A DNA stretch of 64,000 bases from Acidobacteriota bacterium (GTDB taxonomy: Bacteria; Acidobacteriota; Terriglobia; Terriglobales; SCQP01): the NCBI GenBank assembly GCA_021818955.1, contig JAKASR010000001.1:186001-250000 (forward strand). The letters run 5' to 3'. The translations under genes were made by a program, and so were the position numbers. The first letter of the stretch is position 1; every line of letters starts with the position of its first letter. This document shows, piece by piece, positions 42,533 through 51,000 of this stretch. The notes under the pieces are model-generated. The model worked only from the letters and a program-made list of their open reading frames with translations, was not told where the DNA came from and did not search any database.

Positions 42533-43339
42533 ATGCCCCCATCGCCCGCCATCCAGGTTGAAAACCTGACCAAATCGTTCAATGGGTTCACCGCGGTGAA
42601 GCCGATTTCGTTCCAGGTGGAGCGGGGGGAGATTTTCGCCTTCCTCGGGCCCAACGGCGCGGGCAAGACCACCACCATCAAGATGCTGACCACGCTGTTG
42701 CGCCCCAATGACGGGAAAATCCTGCTGGACGGTTTCGACCCCTGGCAGCACAGCCGGGAAGCCCGGCAGCGCTTTGGCATTGTTTTTCAAGACCCCAGCC
42801 TGGATGGCGAACAGACGGCCTACGAGAACATGGAACTGCACGGCATTCTGTATCATGTGCCGCGGCAGGAACGCGCGCCGCGCATCGAGGCGCTGCTGAA
42901 ACAATTCGAGTTGTGGGAGCGCCGCAAAGATTACGTCAAAACTTTTTCCGGCGGCATGAAACGGCGGCTGGAGATTGCCCGCGGTTTTCTCCATACGCCG
43001 GGGATTTTGTTTCTCGACGAGCCGACGCTAGGATTGGATCCGCAAAGCCGCAACCAGCTTTGGACGCATATCAAAACGCTCAACCAACAGGAACAGACCA
43101 CCGTCTTTCTCACCACGCATTACATGGATGAAGCGGAGCGGGTGGCGCACCGCATCGCCATTATCGATCATGGCGCGCTGGTGGCGATTGGCACGGCGGC
43201 GGAGTTGAAAACGCGCACCGGCACGGATTCGCTGGAGGCCGCGTTTCTGGCGCTGACCGGCACGTCACTGCGCGACGAGAGCGCCAATGCCGGCGGCGAT
43301 CAGTTGCGGCGCTTCGCGAAAATGTGGCAAAAGCGCTAG
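42533..43339 (+). CDS. ABC transporter ATP-binding protein (DrrA/NodI-like)
   Basis: The 268-residue protein has Walker A GPNGAGKTT (about residues 39-47), signature FSGGMKRRLEIA, Walker B ILFLDEPTLGLD and the H-loop TTHYMDEAE. The sequence pattern is that of the DrrA/NodI group, which works with an ABC-2 permease to export lipids, antibiotics or glycans. The start at 42533 follows the first conserved strand better than the longer upstream frame. The permease gene follows 71 bp later. Confidence 0.94.
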   Translation: MPPSPAIQVENLTKSFNGFTAVKPISFQVERGEIFAFLGPNGAGKTTTIKMLTTLLRPNDGKILLDGFDPWQHSREARQRFGIVFQDPSLDGEQTAYENMELHGILYHVPRQERAPRIEALLKQFELWERRKDYVKTFSGGMKRRLEIARGFLHTPGILFLDEPTLGLDPQSRNQLWTHIKTLNQQEQTTVFLTTHYMDEAERVAHRIAIIDHGALVAIGTAAELKTRTGTDSLEAAFLALTGTSLRDESANAGGDQLRRFAKMWQKR

Positions 43340-43410
43340 TCCGGGGCCGCGGGCCGGCGGCGCCCATGAAATTCAGCACGCTTTATCGCGAATAGGGAGA
43401 ACGAAACCGC

Positions 43411-44175
43411 ATGGGCGCAATCTATATCATGTGGCTGCGCGAGCTGAAGCGGTATGTGCGCTCGCGGGCGCAAATTCTGGTCTCGCTGGGGCAGCCGGCG
43501 CTGTATCTGGTGGCGCTGGGCTACGGTTTCGGGCCAGTGTTCGCCAAAGCCGGCGCGGGCAGCTATCTGCAGTTCATGGCTCCCGGCGTGATCGGGATGA
43601 CGGTGCTGTTTTCCAGCGTGTTTTCCGGCATGGCCATGCTCTGGGACCGGCAGTTCGGCTTTTTGCGCGAGACGCTGGTGGCGCCCGTGCCGCGGCTGCA
43701 CATCATGCTGGGACGCACGCTAGGCGGGGCCACGGTGGCGGCGCTGCAAGGGCTGCTGATCCTGGTGGTTTGCTTGATCGCCGGCTTCCGCCCGCATGCC
43801 TGGAGCGCGGTTTTGACCGCGCTGGTGTTCGTCGTCATGATCGCCGTGGTGTTCGCCGCGCTGGGATCGGCCATAGGCTCGGTCATCGAGGACATGCAGG
43901 GCTTTCAGTTCCTGATGAATTTTCTGATCATGCCCATCTTTTTTCTCTCCGGCGCGCTGTTCCCGCTGAAGCACCTGCCGCGGGTGCTGGATTGGATCAC
44001 GCACGCCGACCCGCTGGCGTACGGGGTGGATGGCCTGCGCGGAGTCTTGATCGGCAACTGGATGTTTCCCTGGGGCGGGCGCATAGATTTTTGGTTTGAC
44101 GCCGCGGTGCTGGCGGGGTTGGCGGCCATCCTGCTGGCGCTGGGCGCCCGGCTGTTTTCCCGCATACAGCTATAA
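43411..44175 (+). CDS. ABC-2 type permease (DrrB/NodJ-like)
   Basis: The 254-residue membrane protein has six predicted helices. A short amphipathic N-terminal segment WLRELKRYVRSRAQ comes first, and the conserved ABC-2 region LSGALFPLKHLPRVLDWITHADPLAYGVDGLRG is present. It forms an exporter with the ATPase encoded just before. The transported compound is unknown. Confidence 0.93.
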   Translation: MGAIYIMWLRELKRYVRSRAQILVSLGQPALYLVALGYGFGPVFAKAGAGSYLQFMAPGVIGMTVLFSSVFSGMAMLWDRQFGFLRETLVAPVPRLHIMLGRTLGGATVAALQGLLILVVCLIAGFRPHAWSAVLTALVFVVMIAVVFAALGSAIGSVIEDMQGFQFLMNFLIMPIFFLSGALFPLKHLPRVLDWITHADPLAYGVDGLRGVLIGNWMFPWGGRIDFWFDAAVLAGLAAILLALGARLFSRIQL

Positions 44176-44214
44176 ACTGAAACTCGAAGCCGGAGGCGAA
44201 AGCAGGCGCGAAGC

Positions 44215-44982
44215 ATGAGCGAATTAACCGGAGCCGTGGCGCTGGTTACCGGCTCGGCGCAGGGCATGGGCGCGGGCATCGCGCGCCGGCTGCACGCCGC
44301 CGGCGCGCGCCTGATGCTGCACGGGCTGGAAGCAGACGCCGGGCGCCGGCTGGCGCGGGAACTGACGGCCAGCGGTCCGGAGACGGAGTTTACCGGCGGC
44401 GACCTGGCCGATGAAAACGCCTGCCGGGCGCTGGTCGAGGCCGCCGCCCAGCGCTTCGGCGGGCTCGATCTGCTGGTGCATAGCGCCGGCGATAGCAGCC
44501 GCGGCACGCTCGAGACCACCAGCGCCCAACTCTGGGACCGCATTTTCGGGGTCAACGTTCGCGCCGGGTTTTTGCTGGCGCATTACGCCCTGCCCTGGCT
44601 GCGGCGCTCACCGCGCGCCGCGATCGTCTTTATCGGCTCGGTGAACGCCTATATTGGCGAGCCCAAGCTGATGGCCTATGCGGCGTCCAAGGGAGCGCTG
44701 ATGACGCTCAGCCGCAATCTGGCGGCGGCGCTGGCGCGGGAGCGCATCCGCGTCAACTGCATCAATGCCGGCTGGACCCTGACCGAAGGCGAAGACCGGG
44801 TCAAACGCGAGCAGGAAGGCAAGCCGGACTGGCTGGCGGCGGCGGAAAAGACGCGCCCGCTGGGCCGGCTGATCACGCCGGCGGAGGTAGGCGAGGCGGT
44901 GCTGCTGTTGGCCAACTCCCCGGTCAGCGGCGCGGTGCTGGATTTTGAGCAGTTGCCGGTGGGCGCGCCGCCGGATTGGTAG
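44215..44982 (+). CDS. Short-chain dehydrogenase/reductase
   Basis: The 255-residue protein has the cofactor motif TGSAQGMGAG (12-21), HSAG (89-92) in place of the usual NAG, and the catalytic triad S142, Y155, K159 (YAASK). It is a classical SDR that uses NAD(P)H; substrate unknown. It lies 39 bp after the permease gene and may be part of the same transcript. The C-terminus ends in a loop rich in proline. Confidence 0.92.
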   Translation: MSELTGAVALVTGSAQGMGAGIARRLHAAGARLMLHGLEADAGRRLARELTASGPETEFTGGDLADENACRALVEAAAQRFGGLDLLVHSAGDSSRGTLETTSAQLWDRIFGVNVRAGFLLAHYALPWLRRSPRAAIVFIGSVNAYIGEPKLMAYAASKGALMTLSRNLAAALARERIRVNCINAGWTLTEGEDRVKREQEGKPDWLAAAEKTRPLGRLITPAEVGEAVLLLANSPVSGAVLDFEQLPVGAPPDW

Positions 44983-45046
44983 GCCAAGAGATCAGGTGTT
45001 CGGCCCTGGCGGGCATTAAAGATGCGGTTATGCGAGGCGAGGATGA

Positions 45047-45421
45047 TTAACGGAATTCATAATTGACGCCTAATTCCCGCGCCACTTCGATTAAAGGTTG
45101 ATCGGCGCTCCACAGCCGGCCTTGCGACAGCATCGTTGACGCCAATAGATGCGCATCAATCCAACCGATTCCACGACCCATCAAGGCATGGCCGAGCACG
45201 AATTCAACCAATTCAGTGTGATGAATGATTGCAGCCGCGGGCAAATAAGCGTATTCCTGCAATACTTTCCGCCTTCCGCCGCGATTGCCGATTAATAATT
45301 CGCCATAAATCAATTCATGTCCCAAGACTTCACTGGAATCTAACAGGCGCTGGAGTTGCGCTGTATAGGGGGCGCGATTGGACAAATGCCGGATCCAAAC
45401 CGAGGTATCCACCAGCACCAT
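45047..45421 (-). CDS. vapC: VapC-type PIN-domain toxin
   Basis: The 124-residue PIN ribonuclease has four acidic metal ligands in place: D5 (VDTSVW), E41 (YGELLIG), D89 (WIDAHLLA) and D107 (SADQPL). VapC toxins cut tRNA or rRNA unless bound by the antitoxin. Its start lies 3 bp after the antitoxin stop. A/T-richer codon use than the surrounding genes hints at acquisition by transfer. Confidence 0.92.
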   Translation of the reverse strand: MVLVDTSVWIRHLSNRAPYTAQLQRLLDSSEVLGHELIYGELLIGNRGGRRKVLQEYAYLPAAAIIHHTELVEFVLGHALMGRGIGWIDAHLLASTMLSQGRLWSADQPLIEVARELGVNYEFR

Positions 45422-45424
45422 AAA

Positions 45425-45616
45425 TTATCGATGGCGCCGGCGAGGAACAACTTTAGCCCGAGGTTCAGAACCGGCGAGCGCCTTGAGCCGCTGCATGGCA
45501 ATCCGGCGGCGCAATTCCAGCAGGCCTAAGCGCACCGCCTCGGTATCGGTTTTCGTTCCGGTCGCCAATTTAACTTCTTGCAAAAGCTCCGGATCAATAT
45601 TTAAAGTCTTTTTCAT
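45425..45616 (-). CDS. vapB: VapB-type antitoxin
   Basis: The 63-residue protein starts MKKTLNIDPELLQEVKLATGTKTDTEAVRLGLLELRRR, the ribbon-helix-helix-like pattern of the VapB family with the TDTEAVRLGL helix. Its basic C-terminal tail probably wraps the toxin. It is first in the operon, and a perfect palindrome upstream (45630-45643) is the likely autoregulatory site. The start at 45616 is the first methionine that leaves that site outside the gene. Confidence 0.88.
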   Translation of the reverse strand: MKKTLNIDPELLQEVKLATGTKTDTEAVRLGLLELRRRIAMQRLKALAGSEPRAKVVPRRRHR

Positions 45617-45629
45617 ACATCTATTTATA

Positions 45630-45643
45630 ACATACAAGTATGT
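45630..45643. promoter_or_regulatory. VapBC operator palindrome ACATAC-AA-GTATGT
   Basis: A perfect 6-bp inverted repeat with AA centre lies 14 bp upstream of the vapB start codon, next to TTATAAAT on the coding strand, which could be the -10 box. Binding here by VapB or VapBC would shut off the operon, as in other type II systems. Confidence 0.55.
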
Positions 45644-45865
45644 ATATTTCATGCGGTACGGTGCTGCCAACCCAGGCCACCGCTATTCATTTTTCTGCTG
45701 CTCAGCTAAAACTGCCGCCAGGCGACGCGGCAACGCCGGTTTGGCGACACGCTGATTACCGCCGCCGCGACCGGCCGCCCCTTTTCTTGCGCAGCACCGG
45801 CAAAGCCGCCGCAACGGCCGGCGCACCCAGGAGAATTGAATAATATATTTTGAAATCGGGCTGCT

Positions 45866-46921
45866 ATGACTACCTGGTTGGTGATCGTTTCCGCATGCCT
45901 TCTGGTGATGGCATTGGGCGCGCTGGCGCAGCCGCTGGCGCGGCGCCGGGAAGACCGGCGGCATCCGCCCCCGGGGCAGATGGTCGAGATCGCGGCGGGC
46001 ATGAAACTGCATGCGATAACGAACGGCGAGCCAAGCCGCGAGGCTGGCGCGACGGTGGTGCTGGATGCGGCTTTGGGGGCAAGTTCGCTGAGCTGGGCGC
46101 GGGTGCAGCCGGCACTGGCGAAATTTGCCCGCGTGATCAGCTACGATCGCGCCGGCTTCGGCTATAGCTCGGCCGCGCGCACGCCGCGCACGGTGGCGGC
46201 GCTGGCGGCGGAATTGGCAGCGCTGCTGGAGGTCGTAGCCGCGCCACCCTACATTCTGGTGGGCCATTCCTTTGGCGGTTTGGTGGTGAGGCAGTTCGCG
46301 CGCCAGCATCCGGAGCGGGTAGCGGGGCTGGTGTTGGTCGATGCCGCCGCGCCGGAACAGTGGGCAGCGCCCTCGCCGCTCGACCGGCGGCGGCTGCGCC
46401 TTGGCGCGCGGCTGGCGCGGCGAGGCGCGTGGGCGGCGCGGCTGGGCCTGGCGCGCGCCGTGGCCTGGCTGCTTCATCACGGGGCGCAGCCGCTGGCGCG
46501 CGCCTCGGCCGGCGCGGTCAGCGGCGGCAGCTTGAGCCAACGCCCCACGCCGCGACACTCCCATGCCGACCTGCTGCTGGCGCCGGCGCTGCGCCTGCCC
46601 GCGGAGTTGCGTCCTTACCTGCGCCGCAACTGGTTGCGTCCGGCTTACTACAGCGCGCTGGCAAGCATGATGCAAAATCTGCCGGTTTCGGCGGCGGCAA
46701 TGCTGGAAGATGGCGGATACGGCGATCGCCCGCTGGCGTTGCTGACGGCGGCCAATGCCGATCCGGTACGCGCCGCCGAACAGCAGGCGTGCATGCGGCT
46801 GTCATCCCGCTGCCGCCATTGGACCGCGCGCGCCAGCGGGCACTGGATTCCGATTGACGAGCCCGAGCTGGTGATCGAGGCGGTGCGCTGGGTATTCGAG
46901 CAAATCCAAGCGGCGCGGTGA
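45866..46921 (+). CDS. Alpha/beta hydrolase, membrane-anchored
   Basis: The 351-residue protein has an N-terminal hydrophobic helix (LVIVSACLLVMALGAL) that may anchor it. The hydrolase domain has the oxyanion region DAALGASSLSW, the strand VISYDRAGFGYS, nucleophile S135 in GHSFGG, and a final histidine in SGHWIPIDEPELV. The lid region (about 165-245) is long and arginine-rich. The substrate, an ester or amide, cannot be read from sequence. It is transcribed away from vapBC. Confidence 0.88.
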   Translation: MTTWLVIVSACLLVMALGALAQPLARRREDRRHPPPGQMVEIAAGMKLHAITNGEPSREAGATVVLDAALGASSLSWARVQPALAKFARVISYDRAGFGYSSAARTPRTVAALAAELAALLEVVAAPPYILVGHSFGGLVVRQFARQHPERVAGLVLVDAAAPEQWAAPSPLDRRRLRLGARLARRGAWAARLGLARAVAWLLHHGAQPLARASAGAVSGGSLSQRPTPRHSHADLLLAPALRLPAELRPYLRRNWLRPAYYSALASMMQNLPVSAAAMLEDGGYGDRPLALLTAANADPVRAAEQQACMRLSSRCRHWTARASGHWIPIDEPELVIEAVRWVFEQIQAAR

Positions 46922-47043
46922 ACAAGCTCGAACATGTGCTCAAGCAGAACCGCTGATCGACCGGGGCCGGGGGCGCATGCCGAGATTTGGCGCGGTCAAT
47001 CCGTTGACGGCAAAATTGCAACAAACTGAATTAGCATCAGTGT

Positions 47044-47958
47044 ATGTCCGCAAGCGCGATCTCGCCCAAGCTGGCCGCCTTTCCAAAATGCTTCATGGAC
47101 CAGATCTGCCTGGCGCGCTCCATGCCGCTGTTGGAATGGATCGAGCTGGGCGCGACGCTGCCGGTGGACGGGCTGGAACTCTACAGCGGATTTTTTCATG
47201 CAGGCAGCGCCGCCGAGCGCCAGGCGGAGCTGCGCCAGGTGCGCGCCGCCCTGGACCGGCATCACCTGGCCATGCCGATGCTCTGTCATTCCCCCGATTT
47301 CACCCAGCCGGATCCGCAGTTGCGGCGGCGTGAAATCGAGCGCCAGCAGGCCGAACTGGAACGGGCGGCCAAGCTGGGGGCGGAGAGCTGCCGGGTGTTA
47401 TCCGGGCAGCGGCGGCCCGAAGTCGAGCCGGAGGAGGCCCTGCGCTGGGTGGTCGAATGCCTGCGCGCGCTGCTGCCCGCCGCCGAGCGGCTGGGAGTGC
47501 GGCTGGCGCTGGAAAATCATTATAAAGACAACTTCTGGCAGTATCCGGAATTTGCGCAAGCCAGCGAACGGTTTTGCGAAATTCTCGACCGCCTGCCTTC
47601 GCCCTGGCTGGGGGTGCAATACGATCCTTCCAACGCCCTGCTGGCGGGCGAAGATCCGATCGCCTTGTTGCGGCGCGTGCGGGCTCGCGTGATCACCATG
47701 CACGCCAGTGACCGGCGCCTGCGGCCCGGGCATTCCGTCGAAGAATTGCGCACGCTCGACACCGGCGCCGGCTACGCCTCGATGCTGGTGCATGGGGTCA
47801 TTGGCGAAGGCGAGATCGACTTCGACGCCATCTTCGCGCTGCTGGCCGAGAGCGGCTTTCGCGGCTGGGTTTCGATTGAAGACGGCGTAAACGGCATGGA
47901 CGAGTTGCGCCGCTCGGCGGAATTTTTGCGCGGCCGGCTCAGCCGGCATTTTAGGTGA
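47044..47958 (+). CDS. Sugar phosphate isomerase/epimerase family TIM barrel
   Basis: The 304-residue protein follows the xylose-isomerase-like barrel pattern: PVDGLELYSGFF, LCHSPDFTQPD, LALENHYKDNFWQYPEF, GVQYDPSNALLAGED, VITMHASDRRL and GWVSIEDGVNGMDEL. Metal ligands are the E of LALENHY, the D of VQYDPSN, the H of TMHASD and the E of SIEDG. Many relatives are sugar-acid or inosose isomerases. The specific reaction is unknown. Confidence 0.88.
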   Translation: MSASAISPKLAAFPKCFMDQICLARSMPLLEWIELGATLPVDGLELYSGFFHAGSAAERQAELRQVRAALDRHHLAMPMLCHSPDFTQPDPQLRRREIERQQAELERAAKLGAESCRVLSGQRRPEVEPEEALRWVVECLRALLPAAERLGVRLALENHYKDNFWQYPEFAQASERFCEILDRLPSPWLGVQYDPSNALLAGEDPIALLRRVRARVITMHASDRRLRPGHSVEELRTLDTGAGYASMLVHGVIGEGEIDFDAIFALLAESGFRGWVSIEDGVNGMDELRRSAEFLRGRLSRHFR

Positions 47959-47970
47959 AGGGCGTGGGTG

Positions 47971-47989
47971 GGCGGCGTAGCGCGCCGCC
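47971..47989 (+). terminator. GC hairpin after the isomerase gene
   Basis: GGCGGCG and CGCCGCC form a 7-bp stem around TAGCG, 12 bp after the stop codon. No T-run follows, so it may only stabilise the mRNA end. Confidence 0.35.
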
Positions 47990-48080
47990 GCCGCCGGCCC
48001 GGGGGAAAGCCATCACGGTTGCCGGCCGGCGGTATTTGCTAGCATGTTTCTAAGCCCCCGGGTCCCTGATTTCATTGCGC

Positions 48081-51000
48081 ATGTCCCCGTTGTTTCATCC
48101 GATGGTCGATGGCTGGTTTGCCGGGCAGTTTGGCGAGCCCACCGAGCCGCAGCAGGCGGGTTGGCCGCGAATTGCCGCCGGCGGCGACACGTTGATTGCC
48201 GCGCCCACCGGCGCCGGCAAGACGCTGGCGGCGTTCCTGTTCGCCATCGACCGGCTGTTTCGCCGCGCGTTGGAAGGCGCGCTGCCGGAAGCCACGCTGG
48301 TGGTCTATGTTTCTCCGCTCAAGGCGCTGGCCAACGACGTGCATAAAAATCTGGAGTTGCCGCTCGACGGCATCTGCCGGCGGGCGCTGGCGGCGGGCCA
48401 CTTGCCGGGAGCGATCCGGGTCGCGCTGCGCACCGGCGACACGCTGGCGGCGGAGCGCGAGGCGCAGTTGCGCCGCCCGCCGCATATCCTGGTAACCACG
48501 CCGGAATCGCTCTATCTGCTGCTTACCGCGGCGCGCTCGCGGCAGGCGTTGACCGCGGTGGAATGCGCGATCGTGGATGAAATCCACGCGCTGGCGGGCA
48601 ATAAGCGCGGCGCCCATCTGGCGCTTTCGCTGGCGCGGCTGGAGCACGGCGTGCGGGCCGCGGGCCGGCCGCGTCCGCAGCGCATCGGGCTTTCGGCCAC
48701 CGTGCGCCCGCTGCGGGGCATCGCCGCGTTTCTTTCCGGCTGCGAACCGGAAACGGCGGCGAACAAAATTCCTGACGATAAGCTTCGCCTGCCCGGCGAG
48801 ACGACGCCCAATGCGGAAAACGAAGTAAAGGCGCGGGCGCGGCCGTGCGCGATAGTCTCCATTCCGCGGCGGCAGTTTCCCGACCTGGCGATCGAGGCGC
48901 CTTCCACCACGCTGGGCCCGATTGCGACCAACGAACAGTGGGAAGAGCGTTACGACCGCATCGCGCAGCTTGCCGGCGAGCATCGCTCCACTCTGGTGTT
49001 CACCTCGACGCGGGCGCTGGCTGAGCGGGTAGCCCACCGGCTGGAGGAGCGGCTGGGCGAAGGCGCGGTGGCGGCGCACCACGGCAGCCTCTCGCGCAAG
49101 TTGCGTCTGGCCGCGGAAGAGCGTTTCAAGCGCGGCGAGCTGAAAGTCATGGTGGCCACCGCCTCGCTCGAGCTCGGGCTGGATATCGGCGCGGTCGATC
49201 TGGTTTGCCAATTGGGCTCGCCGCGCGCACTCAACCCCGCCCTGCAGCGCGTGGGCCGCGCCGGCCATGGCCGCGGCCGTTTGTCCAAAGGCCGCTTTTT
49301 CGCGCTCACGCGCGACGATCTGGCCGAATGCGCCGCGCTCCTGCGGGCGCTGGAGCGGGGCGAATTGGACCGGCTGGAAATGCCACCGTGGCCGCGCGAC
49401 ATCCTGGCGCAACAGATCGTGGCTACGGTCGCCGCCGGCGCGGAGGAAGCGGAGGACAATGCTCCGGTATTCCGTTTCGGCCGAAGCGGCGGCGCGCCAA
49501 CGATCAACGCGGTTGACCCGCGGCAGCAAGCATCGTGGTTGCCTGGCGAATCAAGCCCATCGCCGCAAGGCGGTTGGAGCGAAACCGGGCTGTTTCGCAT
49601 GATCCGCTCCGCCTGGCCCTATCGCGACCTGGCGCGCGAAGAGTTTGACGCCCTCGTGGGCTTGCTGGCCAATGGCGTTTCGACCCGGCGCGGGCGGCGG
49701 GGAGCGTGGCTGCACCGCGACGGCATCCATCGCCGGCTGCGGCCGCGGCGCGGCGCGCGCCTGGCGGCGCTGACCGGTGGGGGTGCGATTCCGGAAACGG
49801 CGGCGTATGCGGTTATCGCCGAGCCGGAGAATTTGCCGGTGGGCTCGGTGGACGAGGATTTCGCGGTGGAAAGCCATGCCGGCGATATTTTTCTGCTGGG
49901 CACGACCTCATGGAAAATACGCGGCATCGAAGGCGGTCGCGTGCGGGTGGAAAACGCGCATGGCGCGCCCCCATCGGTGCCGTTCTGGCGCGGCGAGGCT
50001 CCGGGGCGCACCCCCGAACTATCGCGCGCGGTGTCGCGGCTGCGGCGGCAGGCGGCGCGGCGAATCGAGCAAGCCGGCATCGAAGCCGCGGCCAAGTGGC
50101 TCGAAACGCGGTGTCATATGCCGGCGCACGCGGCCGGCCAGCTGGCGGCCTATATTGCCGAATCGAAGCAAATGCTGGGCGCGCTGCCGACGCGCCGCCA
50201 TTTTGTGGCGGAACGTTTTTTCGACGACGGCGGCGGCATGCAACTGGTCATCCACGCGCCGCTGGGCAGCCGCGTGAATCGCGCCTGGGGCATGGCGCTA
50301 CGGAAGAGCTTCTGCCGCAGCTTCGATTTCGAGCTGCAGGCGGCGGCGGGCGAGAACGGGCTGGTGCTATCGCTTTCCGAACAGCACAGTTTTCCGCTGG
50401 AAACCATTTTTCTGTTGGTGGGCTCGGCGCGCGCCACCGACGTGCTGACCCAGGCGGTGCTGCAAGCGCCGCTGTTTCCGACCCGCTGGCGCTGGGTGGC
50501 GTCGCGCGCGCTGGCGCTGGCGCGCTGGCATGCCGGACGCAAGCTGCCGCCGCAGATTGTGCGCATGCGCGCCGAAGACCTGCTGGCCTCGGTATTTCCC
50601 GCGGCGGCCGGCTGCCAGGATAATCACGAGGGCGATCTGGAGTTGCCGGCGCATCCTTATATTGACGAGGCGATGCGCGATTGCCTGGAAGAGGCGCTGG
50701 ACCTGCCGCGGCTGCTGAAAACGCTGCGCGCGATGGAAACCGGCGGCATACAGCTCACGGCGGTAGATACGCCGACGCCCTCGGGATTGGCGCAGGAAAT
50801 CCTCAACCTGGCGCCCTATGGTTATCTCGATGAGGCGCCGCTCGAGGAACGGCGCGCGCGCATGGTCAGCCTGCGTTCCAGCCTGCCGCCGGAATTTACC
50901 GCCGGCGTGCTGGAGGCGTCGGTCATGGCCGCGGTCGAAGCCGAAGCGCAGCCGGCGCCGTCGGACGCGGAAGAGTTGCACGATGTGTTGCTGTCGCTGA

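Noticed and set aside
48072-49529. 485-codon minus-strand open frame inside the helicase gene
   Set aside because: The plus strand carries the complete Lhr motifs; the antisense product is arginine-rich without domains.
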